64,000 nucleotides of DNA from the NCBI GenBank assembly GCA_013036105.1, contig JAAXCX010000005.1:62001-126000 (forward strand). The letters are read 5' to 3'. Below are positions 18,218-27,980 of this stretch, in pieces. Position numbers and translations under genes: made by a program. The first letter of the stretch is position 1, and each line of letters starts with the position of its first letter. The notes beneath the pieces are model-generated. The model worked only from the letters and a program-made list of their open reading frames with translations. It did no database searches and was not told the origin of the DNA. The stretch comes from Vulcanimicrobiota bacterium (GTDB taxonomy: Bacteria; Vulcanimicrobiota; Vulcanimicrobiia; Vulcanimicrobiales; Vulcanimicrobiaceae).

Positions 18218-19415
18218 AGCGCAGCGCCTGGATCGGATCGAGCTTGGCCGCGCGGTACGCGGGATACGTTCCGAAGACGAGCGTGACGATTGTCGCGAAT
18301 CCGACGGCGATAACGATCGCTTCGAGCCACGGAATGCTGCCGGTTACGCCGGATATTCGCGCGATGAATCCGCGATCGACGATTGCGCCTAGACCGACCC
18401 CGATCAGCATGCCGGTAATGCATCCGAATGCCGAAAGCAGCAGCGACTCGATGAAGAATTGCAGCAGCACCTGCGAGCGCCGCGCGCCGATCGCTTTGCG
18501 TATTCCAATCTCCCGCGTGCGTTCAGTGACGGAGACCAGCATGATGTTCATGATTCCGATTCCCGCGACAAGCAGCGAAATAGCACCAACAGCACCGACA
18601 ATCAGCCCTACGATGTTAAAGAAGCTGCCAATGATGCTCGCGATAAAACCAAAATCAAACGCCTGGTACTGAGAGCCGTGGGTTGAGGCGAGGAGTTTGA
18701 CAGTCTGCGCTTCGACCGACTTGAGATCCGCGCTGGTCGCGGCCAAGACGGACAAGAACGGAAACGTGCCGCCGCGCTGGTAATTCTTGTAAAAGGTTGT
18801 GTATGGAATGGCCACATCGGTGCTGATGTCCAATCCTAGCGCCGCGGTATCAATTTTCGTCTTTCCAAGCACACCGACTATCACGTACCGCTTGCTGCCG
18901 ACATAGACCGAGCGGCCGATGATGTCGGACGCCGACGGCGCTTCCGGAAACAGGCGGCTGAAGGCGTTGTCCGATATCACGCACACGGAACTTGCGCCGG
19001 CCACGTCATCGGCGTTGATCGTCCGGCCCGCGACAAGTGGCGCGGTACTAAATCGTTTGTCGGACTCTCCACCGAAACGCAATCGTATTCGATGATGTCC
19101 GACGTCGACGATCGTCTGACTCCTTGAATACGGAATGACGCTAACCACGCCGGGAATTGTTTCCTGCACGAGCGCCAGATCGCTTACGCGAAATGCAGCG
19201 CGTGCGGCATTACCCTGCGTTATCTTCGGAAACACGATAAACGTGCTCGCATTCGTGCCTTTGAATATGCCGCTGACCGCGCCGGCCATGCCGTTAGCCG
19301 CAACTTGCACCGAAACGATCGTAGCGACGCCCGCGACTAGCCCGATCAGAGTGAGAATCGATCGGGTCCGGTTGGCCATCAGCACTTGAGCTGCCTCAAT
19401 GAAATAGGCGAGCAT
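18210..19415 (-). CDS. MacB-type ABC permease, second copy
   Basis: A 401-residue permease with the MacB/FtsX fold: one N-terminal membrane helix (about 17-40), a large periplasmic domain (about 45-275) and three C-terminal helices, with the conserved loop [19 protein letters not shown] after the second helix. The ATG at 19415 shares a base with the stop of the other permease (TAATG); the longer upstream frame mirrors that gene. It is clearly related to its neighbour but the periplasmic domains have diverged, which suggests a heterodimer. Confidence 0.93.
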   Translation of the reverse strand: MLAYFIEAAQVLMANRTRSILTLIGLVAGVATIVSVQVAANGMAGAVSGIFKGTNASTFIVFPKITQGNAARAAFRVSDLALVQETIPGVVSVIPYSRSQTIVDVGHHRIRLRFGGESDKRFSTAPLVAGRTINADDVAGASSVCVISDNAFSRLFPEAPSASDIIGRSVYVGSKRYVIVGVLGKTKIDTAALGLDISTDVAIPYTTFYKNYQRGGTFPFLSVLAATSADLKSVEAQTVKLLASTHGSQYQAFDFGFIASIIGSFFNIVGLIVGAVGAISLLVAGIGIMNIMLVSVTERTREIGIRKAIGARRSQVLLQFFIESLLLSAFGCITGMLIGVGLGAIVDRGFIARISGVTGSIPWLEAIVIAVGFATIVTLVFGTYPAYRAAKLDPIQALRYE

Positions 19416-20626
19416 TAGCCGCGCAGCGCCTCGACAGGATCGAGTCTTCCAGCGCGCGCTGCAGGATAGGAGCCAAAGCCGACTCCAACCGAAATCGAAA
19501 ATCCGGCCGCGACGGCGATGACAATTCCCCAAGGAACAGGTGCGGCACCCACACTTTTTATGATTGCCGGCCGCATCAGTAGAACTGCCAGCACGCCTAG
19601 GATCGAGCCGATGATGCCTCCGCCGAGCGAAAGCAGTGTCGCCTCGACGAGGAACTGCGTCGCTATTTCATGTGCGCTAGCACCGATCGCCTTGCGAATG
19701 CCAATCTCGCGCGTTCGCTCACTTACCGAGACGAGCATGATATTCATAATCCCAATCCCAGCAACAAAAAGCGATACGCCACCGATAAATGTTAGACCCA
19801 CGCCGATGAACGACAAAACGTTCACAAAAATACCGCTGACCGCGAGCTGGTCCTGAACCCTGTACTGAGCGCGAGGGTGTATACGGTCCAGCGCTGCCGT
19901 GGCCGCGGTGATTACCGTAACAGGGTTTTGCGACCGGCTATAACCCCAAAATTGTACGAAATCAATCGGGCCGGGTGCTAAGCGGTGCATTGTCGTGTAT
20001 GGCAAATAAATTGTCTCGCCGACGAAACCGCTAAAGAGACTGGCCTTCAGCGAAAAAACCCCGACGATTGTTAGCCGTTGCGAGCCGACGTTTATCGACC
20101 GTCCAACTGCGCCGCCACCGGGAAAGAGTTTTGCGGCAGCCTCGTGAGATAACATGCCCACACTGCTTCCACTGAGGACGTCATCCGAATCGATGAGGCG
20201 TCCCGAATCGGCGTTGAAGCCGTTAGCCTCGTTCAGTTCCCCGCCGGTCGAGTTGACCTGAACGAAGTCGCTGTGTCCGTTAACGGTGACTCGGTATGTT
20301 CTCGGCTGGCTTCCCTGACTGCTATAAACCGGAATAGCTCTTCGGATCTGATCACTGGCGTAGGCTTGCATTAGCGCGGCGTCGCGGTAATACAAGGTAG
20401 CTAAGGCCGGGTTGTCTTGCGATGGGTCGGCAACCGCGATGAAACCTGGGTCGCCGCCGCGCGCAATCTCTTCCTTCATTCCGCCCGAAGCGGCTTGGCT
20501 CAATCCGAGGACCGCGATCACCGACGCGATACCGATGATCATGCCGAGCGCCGAAAGTGCCGAGCGCGAGCGGTGGCGCCAGATGCTTTCGAACGCTTCC
20601 GGGATGTAGGCCAGAAAGCGCGACAT
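19415..20626 (-). CDS. MacB-type ABC permease, first copy
   Basis: A 403-residue permease of the same architecture as the next gene: N-terminal helix (about 22-43), periplasmic MacB core, three C-terminal helices and the loop [19 protein letters not shown]. Its start is coupled to the stop of the adaptor gene by one shared base. MacB-type permeases do not carry substrate through the membrane; they act as mechanical levers that push periplasmic substrate through the TolC channel. Confidence 0.94.
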   Translation of the reverse strand: MSRFLAYIPEAFESIWRHRSRSALSALGMIIGIASVIAVLGLSQAASGGMKEEIARGGDPGFIAVADPSQDNPALATLYYRDAALMQAYASDQIRRAIPVYSSQGSQPRTYRVTVNGHSDFVQVNSTGGELNEANGFNADSGRLIDSDDVLSGSSVGMLSHEAAAKLFPGGGAVGRSINVGSQRLTIVGVFSLKASLFSGFVGETIYLPYTTMHRLAPGPIDFVQFWGYSRSQNPVTVITAATAALDRIHPRAQYRVQDQLAVSGIFVNVLSFIGVGLTFIGGVSLFVAGIGIMNIMLVSVSERTREIGIRKAIGASAHEIATQFLVEATLLSLGGGIIGSILGVLAVLLMRPAIIKSVGAAPVPWGIVIAVAAGFSISVGVGFGSYPAARAGRLDPVEALRG

Positions 20627-21921
20627 CAGCTCGCCGGCGTCGCTTTACCCGCGGGCATTGTCGTAACGTTTTGTCCGTCGTGAAGAACCGGGTCCTTCGC
20701 CGAAACGATCGAGTCGCCCGGAAGCACTCCGGACTTCACTACCGTCTGCGTATCGTTTTTCGGACCGGTGCGCACGTACGTTTTGGCGAGTTTGCCTTTG
20801 CGCACGACGTAAACGTAAGAACCTTTGCCGTCGGTGTTGAGCGCTGCGCTTGGAACGACAACGGCGTTGCGTACGTCGGTCGTCAGAATGTCCACGTCGA
20901 CGCTCATGCCGTCGCGCAAGAAACTCGGTGAGCCGTCGAGGCGGATCGTCGTCACCACCTGTTTGGCCGTGCTCGACGGGTCGGTGGACTTGGTCGCGAC
21001 GGGAGCGATCGAGGCAACGTAACCCGTGAGCGTGCGCCCGGGAAAATCTTCGCCGGTGATCTTCACGCGCTGCCCGGTCTTGACGTTGATGATGTCCTGT
21101 TCGTCCACTGCCGCCTTCACGATGAATCCGCCCCCCGCGGCGATCGTGAAGAGCGCTTGCCCCGCGACGACCGGATCGCCGGGCCGCAGGGATGTCAGCG
21201 GATCGGCCGGTTGCGACGCAACCGTTTGGATGGTCCCGTCCACCGGCGCGGTGATCCGCGTGAAGCCGAGCTGCTGCTGGTTGGATTGATTGACGATCGC
21301 CGCTTTTTGCGCGGCCGCTTGCGCGTATTGCACGCTATTTTGACCGTAGCCCGTAACCGCTCCAAGCTGCATTTGCCGCAGAGCCTGATCGTACTGCACC
21401 TGCGCCTGATCGAGCTTGGCCTTGTCGACATCAACTTGGTTGCGCGGGATGGCTTTGTTGTTATAGAGGTTGACGTCGGCTTTGTAAATGCGCTGCGCTT
21501 CATCGAGGTTGGTTTTCGCGGTTTGCACGGCGGCTTCGTAGGAAACCTTGGCGTTTTGCTCGTTGACCTGCGCCGTGCTGATGTTTGCCGCCGCGGAATT
21601 ATAATCGGCCTGCGAACCGGCGGCCGTCGCTTGAAGCGTCGGATTGACGACCGTGGCGAGCAACTGTCCGGCGCTAACGTTATCGCCGGCCTTGACGTAA
21701 ATCTGCTCGAGATTACCGGCGATCAGCGCAGGGATTGTCGCGACGCGCGGACGCTGGACCGTTCCGGTCTCGGGAAGGTTGGTGCTGAATGTCGTCCGTT
21801 TTACGCTGGTGACGGAAACGGTGGCCGTGGAGCGCTGACCGCGCCCTGCCAGGACCGCTACTACGACGAGCAAAACCAGCGCTGCGACGATGATGACGAG
21901 ATTGCGTGTGCGTTTGCTCAT
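20626..21921 (-). CDS. Periplasmic adaptor (MacA/HlyD family)
   Basis: A 431-residue membrane fusion protein. Residues 7-26 form the inner-membrane anchor. The order lipoyl half, long coiled-coil hairpin (about 100-220, rich in Gln, Ala and Asn), lipoyl half, beta-barrel and membrane-proximal domain matches MacA. It bridges the two permeases in the inner membrane to the TolC-like channel. The gene lies 18 bases after tolC. Confidence 0.93.
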   Translation of the reverse strand: MSKRTRNLVIIVAALVLLVVVAVLAGRGQRSTATVSVTSVKRTTFSTNLPETGTVQRPRVATIPALIAGNLEQIYVKAGDNVSAGQLLATVVNPTLQATAAGSQADYNSAAANISTAQVNEQNAKVSYEAAVQTAKTNLDEAQRIYKADVNLYNNKAIPRNQVDVDKAKLDQAQVQYDQALRQMQLGAVTGYGQNSVQYAQAAAQKAAIVNQSNQQQLGFTRITAPVDGTIQTVASQPADPLTSLRPGDPVVAGQALFTIAAGGGFIVKAAVDEQDIINVKTGQRVKITGEDFPGRTLTGYVASIAPVATKSTDPSSTAKQVVTTIRLDGSPSFLRDGMSVDVDILTTDVRNAVVVPSAALNTDGKGSYVYVVRKGKLAKTYVRTGPKNDTQTVVKSGVLPGDSIVSAKDPVLHDGQNVTTMPAGKATPAS

Positions 21922-21939
21922 CGATGATTCTCCGTTGGC

Positions 21940-23334
21940 TTAGAGTCCGGCGACCGCGCCCGGCGCGTCATAAATGCCGAGGGCGACGCGCAGTTTAATG
22001 ACCGCTTCGACGTATGCGACGCGCGCGTTGTACAAGTCGATCTGTGAAGAGAGCGCCGCTTCTTGCGCCTGCAGCACGTCGCTGATCGCGATGAGCCCGT
22101 TTTGATACTGCAGCTGTGCGACGCGCGCGGATTCGACCGCGGCGCGCACTTCGCCGCCGGCGTATTGCAGCTGCGCTTTGGCGGTTTGTGCGGCTCGATA
22201 CGCTTGGCGCACTTCGAGCGCAACCTGCCCGTTCGTTGTAGCAAGCGCGTTTTGCGCCGCGGCTACTTGCGCGTCGTCGCTCTCGCGTTCGGACTGGCGC
22301 GCGCCGTAGTCCCACAGCGGTAGCGTGAACGTGCTGACGGCTTGCAGTTGCCAGAATCCGGGCGATCCGCGCGGGAGTATAGGCGCTTGTCCGGGCGGGA
22401 ACTGCGAGTTGATTTGCTGCTGAAGAAGCACGGCATTGGTCGGCGAGAACTGGTTACCGAAGAACGCCGACATCTGCACCTGCGGAAAAAGCTCGCGATC
22501 GAAACCTTTGCGCGTGAGCTGCGCTGCCGCTAAAGTCGATTGTGCGCTAACGACGTCCGGACGGTTGGATTGTGCGATTGCGATCAAACGATCGAGCGGC
22601 TCCGCCGGAAGCGGCGGCTGTGCGATCTGCGCCGGTATATCAAAAGCGGTGTCCAGCGGAGCGCCGATCATCTGCGCCAGCGTTTCGCGCGCGTCGGCGG
22701 ACTGCGAACGGTCGGCGATGAGGGTGGATCGGCTCTTCTCTTCCGATGCTTGCGCGCGCAGCACGTCAACGCCCGCGGCGACGCCCGCGTGCTCCTTAGC
22801 TTGGGCGACCGTGAGCAGCACGTGCTGATACTGCACGTCGGAAGCGGCGAGGCGCGCCGTTTCGTCCTTGGTGGCGATGTCGTAAAAATCGGCCGCTACG
22901 CTGTTGGCGAGCTGATCGCGAATCTGCCGCAGATCCGCTTGCGCGCCCGCTTCTTGCGCCTTAGCCGCGAACGCCTGCAGCGATGAGAGAAAGCCGGTAT
23001 CGAACGTATAGTTCGTGCCGATCTGCGCGGTGTTCTGACTGAACGTGCGCTGCTGCGACAGTCCGGCGATTGCGAAGTTGCCCTGCAGATTGTTGGATTT
23101 CTGCGCGAAGTTTTGCAGCTGTCCCGTAAGGTTCGGCAGTGAGTCCGAATGGAGTTTGACGTATTGCTGATGCAGTTGCGCGACGGTCGCCTGCTGTTTG
23201 ATGACCTGTGGGCTGTGCGAGATCGCGTAGCGCACCGCCGCGGCCAAATTCAAACCTGCGGCGCCGGCTGATGCCGGCGCCGCAAGTGAGAGAACGATCG
23301 ACGCTGCCGCTACCGCGGCGCCGCGGACAGCCAT
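21940..23334 (-). CDS. TolC-family outer-membrane efflux channel
   Basis: A 464-residue outer membrane factor. The ATG at 23334 starts a signal peptide (MAVRGAAVAAASIVLSLAAPASAG), and a weak AAGG lies just upstream. Two internally similar halves are rich in Ala, Gln and Leu heptads, the helices of the tunnel, with short barrel strands such as NYTFDTGF and FTLPLWDYGAR. Its presence shows that the cell has an outer membrane. It lies between yip1 and the adaptor gene in one minus-strand run. Confidence 0.92.
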   Translation of the reverse strand: MAVRGAAVAAASIVLSLAAPASAGAAGLNLAAAVRYAISHSPQVIKQQATVAQLHQQYVKLHSDSLPNLTGQLQNFAQKSNNLQGNFAIAGLSQQRTFSQNTAQIGTNYTFDTGFLSSLQAFAAKAQEAGAQADLRQIRDQLANSVAADFYDIATKDETARLAASDVQYQHVLLTVAQAKEHAGVAAGVDVLRAQASEEKSRSTLIADRSQSADARETLAQMIGAPLDTAFDIPAQIAQPPLPAEPLDRLIAIAQSNRPDVVSAQSTLAAAQLTRKGFDRELFPQVQMSAFFGNQFSPTNAVLLQQQINSQFPPGQAPILPRGSPGFWQLQAVSTFTLPLWDYGARQSERESDDAQVAAAQNALATTNGQVALEVRQAYRAAQTAKAQLQYAGGEVRAAVESARVAQLQYQNGLIAISDVLQAQEAALSSQIDLYNARVAYVEAVIKLRVALGIYDAPGAVAGL

Positions 23335-23341
23335 TGTTGCC

Positions 23342-24094
23342 TTACGCGAATCCCGCGTTGTGCGCCGCGCCGAATGCTCCGGCTGCCAACAGCGCGCCGA
23401 GGAGTGTGATAAGAACAGCAAACGTCCACGCGACAGCTGGACTCGTTCGCGCGGTCACGCGAAGCATTGTGGCATTCAGAAACAAACCCCAGAGCGAGAA
23501 GATGCTGATTCCCGTCAGAAAGGAAACCATGGCCGGTGACGCGCTGTGCGGAGCGAGGTACGCCAAGCTCGGCATCGTTCTGGCGATGTCCATGGAACTG
23601 TTGAACGCATCGGGGCCGCGCACCATCGTGATGACGCCGACGATGAGGGAACCGAGGGCAAACGTCGGAACCGCGATGTTCATCGAGCCGGCCCACAGAC
23701 GTTTGAAGTCGGCTTGCCCTTTTCCGACCGCGTTTCCGATCAGCGTGAAGAGCGTGTTGAAGAGCACGACGACGAAAAGAATAACCGCGATGAAGAAGTA
23801 AGGGAGGACCGACGGCTGTCCGGCGCGCGCAACGATTTCCGCTTTCTTCTCCGGTGTTAAATTCGCGAAGAAAGAGCTTGTGGCCATCATCTGCTGTGTT
23901 TGAATCTTGCCGGCGTGAAGCGCCGCGGGTGCTTGCAGAAACGTTCCGATCGCGAGCAGTACGATCGCGATGAGGCAAGCCCAACCCCAGGTCGGAGCAA
24001 CCCGCAGCGTCTCAAATGCGTCGGAGGGCGCCGCAATCGTATTCATAACGGTAGTTAAACCGTTTGCTTTAGCAGCCGGAGCTGTGCTTTCCAT
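23342..24094 (-). CDS. YIP1-family membrane protein
   Basis: A 250-residue integral membrane protein of the Yip1 type with five hydrophobic segments (about 38-56, 100-122, 142-162, 188-212, 220-242) and the start pattern of the family (MNTIAAPSDAFETLR, then W at the first helix). It is preceded by GGAAGGA. Bacterial Yip1 proteins of this kind often lie next to MacAB-TolC genes; a role in assembling or regulating the pump is likely but not shown. It is the first gene of the efflux run. Confidence 0.82.
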   Translation of the reverse strand: MESTAPAAKANGLTTVMNTIAAPSDAFETLRVAPTWGWACLIAIVLLAIGTFLQAPAALHAGKIQTQQMMATSSFFANLTPEKKAEIVARAGQPSVLPYFFIAVILFVVVLFNTLFTLIGNAVGKGQADFKRLWAGSMNIAVPTFALGSLIVGVITMVRGPDAFNSSMDIARTMPSLAYLAPHSASPAMVSFLTGISIFSLWGLFLNATMLRVTARTSPAVAWTFAVLITLLGALLAAGAFGAAHNAGFA

Positions 24095-24186
24095 GAATCT
24101 TCCTTCCCGTTCGAAACGGAACGTCGCCGTCCGGCAATACGCCGTCGGCTCCCGGATTGTTTCACGGACGCGCCGAGCGCCGCCTT

Positions 24187-24444
24187 TTAGGGATGCGGGG
24201 ACGCGGTAATCTGCCCTTCCACCGCCCGTCTCACGCGGTCGAGCTGCAGTTGGTGCAATTCTAACAGTTTCAACTGCAGGATGATGCGCGCGCGGCGCAA
24301 GGCGCGGCGGGAGTAGATTTCGATTCCCGCGGCCGGCGGTGTGAGGTTCGGGTGCCGGGAGTGGCTCGCGTGGCGATGGGCCGGCGCGGCCGCGAGCAGG
24401 CAGAGCGAGGTCAGCGCCAGCACGGCGCGGTATCGGTCGAGCAT
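24187..24444 (-). CDS. Small secreted protein, 85 aa
   Basis: Not recognised. The ATG at 24444 is marked by a strong GGAGG five bases upstream and opens a signal peptide (MLDRYRAVLALTSLCLLAAAPA). The mature part starts with a His/Pro/Ser-rich stretch (HRHASHSRHPN), which could bind metal, then a highly basic amphipathic helix with Arg and Leu/Gln alternation. The start codon faces RNase J across about 70 bases, a divergent control region. Confidence 0.6.
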   Translation of the reverse strand: MLDRYRAVLALTSLCLLAAAPAHRHASHSRHPNLTPPAAGIEIYSRRALRRARIILQLKLLELHQLQLDRVRRAVEGQITASPHP

Positions 24445-24513
24445 GATGTCCTCCGCCGCTCCAATCACGCTCTACGGCTTGAATGTAAAGATGCGGTGAA
24501 CGTAAACGCGCTA

Positions 24514-26190
24514 ATGGTCCCGGAGCCCCCGGCCGGCCCCTACCTCCGAGTCATTCCGCTAGGCGGCTGCGGCGAGATCGGCCGCAACATGACCGTGATC
24601 GAGACCAATGAAGACCTGGTCGTCGTCGACTGCGGGCTGATGTTTCCCGACGAAGAGATGTACGGCGTCGATATCGTGATCAACGATTTCACGTACCTGC
24701 GCGAGCGCCGCGACAAGTTCCGGGCGCTGCTCGTAACACACGGGCATGAAGATCACATCGGCGGCATTCCCTATCTTTTGCGCGAGTTCAACGTTCCCGT
24801 GGTCGGGACGGCGCTGACGATCGCGCTGATCAAAGCGAAATCACGCGATCATAAAATGATTGGGGAAGCCCAGCTGGTGACCGTGAAACCGGGCGACCGC
24901 GTGCGTTACGGATCCATCGAAACCGAATTCGTGCACATCAACCATTCGGTTTCGGGTGCGTGCGCGCTGGCGTTGCGCACCGAGACGGGCACGGTCTTTC
25001 ACACCGGCGATTTCAAGTTCGATCAAACGCCTATCGACGGAAGGCCGGCGGATTTTGCCTCGATCGCGCGCATCGGCGACGAAGGCGTGCTCTGCATGCT
25101 TTCCGACAGCACCAACGCCGAGCGTCCCGGTCACACGCTTTCGGAACGAATCGTCGGGGAAGCGTTCACTAACGTCTTCTCGCACGCTAAGGGACGGATC
25201 ATCGTCGCGTCATTTGCTTCGAACGTTCCGCGCATCCAGCAAGTGATCGATCACGCGATTACGTTCGACCGCAAGATTGCGTTTCTCGGACGATCGCTGA
25301 CCAACGTGGTGCACTTCGCATCGGAGCTCGGCTATCTCAAAGTTCCGGCCGACCGCACCATGCGCGTGGAAGAGATCGAAGAGCTTCCGCCCGAGAAGGT
25401 CGTCGTGATGACGACCGGTTCGCAGGGCGAGCCCATGAGCGGACTGACGCGCATGTCGGTGCGTGACAATCCTCGGCTGAAGATCGTGCCGGGAGATACG
25501 GTCGTGATCAGCGCGACGCCGATTCCGGGCAACGAAAAAGGCGTCTACAAAACCATCGACAACCTGTACCGCCTCGGCGCCATCGTGGTGCACGGCACCG
25601 ACGGACGCTCGCACGTTTCCGGACACGGATCGCAAGAAGAGCTGCTGCTGATGCTCAATCTGGTGCGGCCAGAGTTTTTCGTTCCGGTGCACGGCGAGTA
25701 CCGGATGCTCGTGCAGCACGGCAAGCTCGCGCAGCGCACCGGCGTGGACGCGCGCAGCGTCTTCGTGGTGGAGAACGGCGACGTACTCGAGTTTACCAAA
25801 GACTACGGCGACAAAATCGGCAAGACGTACGGGGGCCACGTGTTTGTCGACGGCTCGGGCGTCGGCGACGTCGGCGAAGCGGTCTTGCGCGATCGCCGGC
25901 TGCTTGCGGCCGACGGTTTCATGATGGTCGTCGTCGCGATCGACAGTGAGGAAGGACGGGTCATTACCGGCCCCGACATCATCTCGCGCGGCGTCTTTTA
26001 CATGCCCGACGCCGGCGGCGTGATGGAAGAGCTGCGCACCGAGCTGACGGAGCTGATTCAGAAGGTTTCGCTCGAAGGAATTCGCGACGTGAATACGGTC
26101 AAAGAGCATATCCGCGAGGGGTTGGCCAAGGCCATCATGACTCGCTATAAGCGGCGCCCTGTTATCGTTCCGGTCGTTATGGAGGTATGA
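24514..26190 (+). CDS. rnj: Ribonuclease J
   Basis: A 558-residue metallo-beta-lactamase/beta-CASP RNase that trims RNA from the 5' end and cuts internally, a central mRNA decay enzyme in lineages without RNase E dominance. The metal motif THGHEDHIGG, the HTGDFKFDQTP block and the beta-CASP motifs (SDSTNAERPGHT, TTGSQGEP, HVSGHGSQEEL, PVHGEYRML) are all present. The start is uncertain: the ATG at 24514 is chosen, but no good ribosome site precedes it and an in-frame GTG lies at 24496. Confidence 0.96.
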   Translation: MVPEPPAGPYLRVIPLGGCGEIGRNMTVIETNEDLVVVDCGLMFPDEEMYGVDIVINDFTYLRERRDKFRALLVTHGHEDHIGGIPYLLREFNVPVVGTALTIALIKAKSRDHKMIGEAQLVTVKPGDRVRYGSIETEFVHINHSVSGACALALRTETGTVFHTGDFKFDQTPIDGRPADFASIARIGDEGVLCMLSDSTNAERPGHTLSERIVGEAFTNVFSHAKGRIIVASFASNVPRIQQVIDHAITFDRKIAFLGRSLTNVVHFASELGYLKVPADRTMRVEEIEELPPEKVVVMTTGSQGEPMSGLTRMSVRDNPRLKIVPGDTVVISATPIPGNEKGVYKTIDNLYRLGAIVVHGTDGRSHVSGHGSQEELLLMLNLVRPEFFVPVHGEYRMLVQHGKLAQRTGVDARSVFVVENGDVLEFTKDYGDKIGKTYGGHVFVDGSGVGDVGEAVLRDRRLLAADGFMMVVVAIDSEEGRVITGPDIISRGVFYMPDAGGVMEELRTELTELIQKVSLEGIRDVNTVKEHIREGLAKAIMTRYKRRPVIVPVVMEV

Positions 26191-26196
26191 CTCGCT

Positions 26197-26511
26197 TTGA
26201 AAACGCGCAAACAATTTATCGCGGTAGCCGCCGCCGGTGCCGGCGCGCTGCTGGCAACGCCCGCGGGCGCGCAGACGCCGCCGATGCCCGCCCCTACGGC
26301 CACGCCCGCGCCTAAGAGGGTGTCCGACGCTGCGACCGCGCTGGCGGCTCGCATGCGTGCGTTCGATCCGAAACTCACCGACGACGAGCTTGCCACGATC
26401 GCCGAGGGCATTGACGGAAATCTCCAAATCGGGCGCGGACTCAATCCCAAGGGCACGGCGATTCCCAATTCGGTCGAGCCGGCAACTTCATTCAAGGTAT
26501 TCACGCCATGA
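26197..26511 (+). CDS. Small exported protein coupled to amidase
   Basis: A 104-residue protein, family not recognised. It starts at a TTG at 26197, with GGAGG (inside the RNase J end) about 11 bases upstream. A signal peptide (KTRKQFIAVAAAGAGALLATPAGAQ) is followed by a Pro/Ala/Thr linker and a compact acidic domain (SDAATALAARMRAFDPKLTDDELATIAEGI) and a tail. The pattern of a helix pair after a twin-basic leader suggests a Tat-like exported partner. Its stop overlaps the amidase start by four bases (ATGA), implying that the two proteins are needed together. Confidence 0.7.
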   Translation: MKTRKQFIAVAAAGAGALLATPAGAQTPPMPAPTATPAPKRVSDAATALAARMRAFDPKLTDDELATIAEGIDGNLQIGRGLNPKGTAIPNSVEPATSFKVFTP

Positions 26512-27911
26512 CCGAAGAGCAATTGGCCTTTTCCGACGCTACGACGCTGGGCTCACTGATCGCGGCCAAGAAAGTCTCGTCGCTCGAACTGACCAAAATG
26601 TATCTCGCGCGTTTGGAAAAATACGGGAACACGTACGGGGCCGTCGTGACGATTATGCACGACCGCGCGCTGCGCGAAGCGCGCAGCGCCGACGCCGAGC
26701 TGGCCGCCGGGAAATCGCGCGGCCCGCTGCACGGAGTTCCGTACGGCGTCAAAGACTTGCTCGCCGCCGTCGGCGCGCCGACGACGTGGGGCGCCGCGCC
26801 GTACCGCAACCAAGTTTTCAACTACGACGGAACGGTCGTGCAGAAATTGCGCGCGGCCGGCGGGGTACTGCTCGCAAAACTTGCGATGGTGGAGCTGGCC
26901 GGCGGATTTGGTTACGACGACGCCGACGCATCGTTCACCGGTCCCGGCAGAACGCCGTGGAATCGCGATTACTGGAGCGGCGGATCGTCAAGCGGACCGG
27001 GCGCGGCGGTCGCGGCGGGTTTGGTCGGCTTTGCGATCGGATCCGAAACCAACGGCTCTATAATGGCGCCGGCCGCATACTGCGGCGTCACCGGATTGCG
27101 TCCGACGTACGGACGCGTGAGCCGTCACGGCGCGATGGCGCTGATGTGGACTTCCGACAAGCTCGGGCCGATGTGCCGCTCGGCGCGCGATTCCGAACTC
27201 GTTCTGCGCGCGATCGCCGGTCACGACCCCGCCGATCCCACGTCGCTCAACGCGCCCTTTCCGAAAGTCCGCGGACGCAAGCCGAAGATCGGCGTACTCG
27301 CGCGTGCGACCGAACGCATCATGCCCGCGGTCGCGAACAACTTCATGGCTTCGCTTGAGGTACTGCGCGAATTCGCAGATGTCACAACCAACGTCGCGCT
27401 GCCGCGCGGAAATTACGGTTCCACGTTTGAGGCGATCTTCAACGGTGAATGTGCTTCGGCGTTTCGCGATCTGATTGAAAGCGGGAAAGCTCGCGAGTTG
27501 CAATCTACCGACGATCGCTTAGGCGGCTATCAGGTCTATAATGCGCTGGCCGTGGATTACGTGGACGGCATGCGCCGGCGCACGATGCTGAACGAATTGG
27601 TCGGCAAAGCCTTTGCGGGGTACGATGCAATCGTGCATCCGACGCGATCGACCGTTTCCTATCCGGTCGGCATCAAGTTCGACAAGGCTTATCCGGCGAA
27701 ATATAACGGCGTGACCGGTTTGGGAAGTCCGGGGAACTTAGCGGGACTGCCCGAGATTAGCGTTCCTAACGGTTTCGGCGATCATAATTTGCCGACGGGA
27801 CTTGCGATGATGGGTCGCGCCTGGGGCGAGATGCAGATCACGCAGATCGCCAAGGCGTACCAAACCCGCACGAAGTTCCATACGATGCATCCGAAGCTCG
27901 TCGTAGTGTAA
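26508..27911 (+). CDS. Amidase-signature family hydrolase
   Basis: A 467-residue amidase with the Ser-cisSer-Lys triad: Lys82 in VPYGVKDLL, the glycine/serine loop SGGSSSGPG at 157-165, and nucleophile Ser184 in GSETNGSIMAPA. It resembles GatA but stands without gatB or gatC, and the sequence around Ser184 has Asn where GatA usually has Gly, so a free amidase (aliphatic or aryl amide, or peptide amide hydrolysis) is more likely. It has no signal peptide of its own although its coupled partner does. Confidence 0.9.
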   Translation: MTEEQLAFSDATTLGSLIAAKKVSSLELTKMYLARLEKYGNTYGAVVTIMHDRALREARSADAELAAGKSRGPLHGVPYGVKDLLAAVGAPTTWGAAPYRNQVFNYDGTVVQKLRAAGGVLLAKLAMVELAGGFGYDDADASFTGPGRTPWNRDYWSGGSSSGPGAAVAAGLVGFAIGSETNGSIMAPAAYCGVTGLRPTYGRVSRHGAMALMWTSDKLGPMCRSARDSELVLRAIAGHDPADPTSLNAPFPKVRGRKPKIGVLARATERIMPAVANNFMASLEVLREFADVTTNVALPRGNYGSTFEAIFNGECASAFRDLIESGKARELQSTDDRLGGYQVYNALAVDYVDGMRRRTMLNELVGKAFAGYDAIVHPTRSTVSYPVGIKFDKAYPAKYNGVTGLGSPGNLAGLPEISVPNGFGDHNLPTGLAMMGRAWGEMQITQIAKAYQTRTKFHTMHPKLVVV

Positions 27912-27919
27912 CTCAAATA

Positions 27920-27970
27920 GACTATGCTGGGCTCGCTTTGTGCATGGTTAATCGCTCGCCCAGCATAGTC
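27920..27970. promoter_or_regulatory. Perfect 13-bp inverted repeat between amidase and DppC-like permease
   Basis: GACTATGCTGGGC at 27920-27932 is exactly reversed and complemented at 27958-27970, with a 25-base spacer. The right arm ends 10 bases before the ATG of the permease, where a ribosome site should be. It could be an operator for a dimeric regulator or an RNA hairpin affecting translation; there is no T-run for a terminator. Confidence 0.6.
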
Positions 27971-27980
27971 CATTCTCGTA

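Noticed and set aside
25210-26427. 405-codon minus-strand frame opposite RNase J
   Set aside because: Shadow of RNase J, rich in His, Arg and Asp without any recognisable domain.
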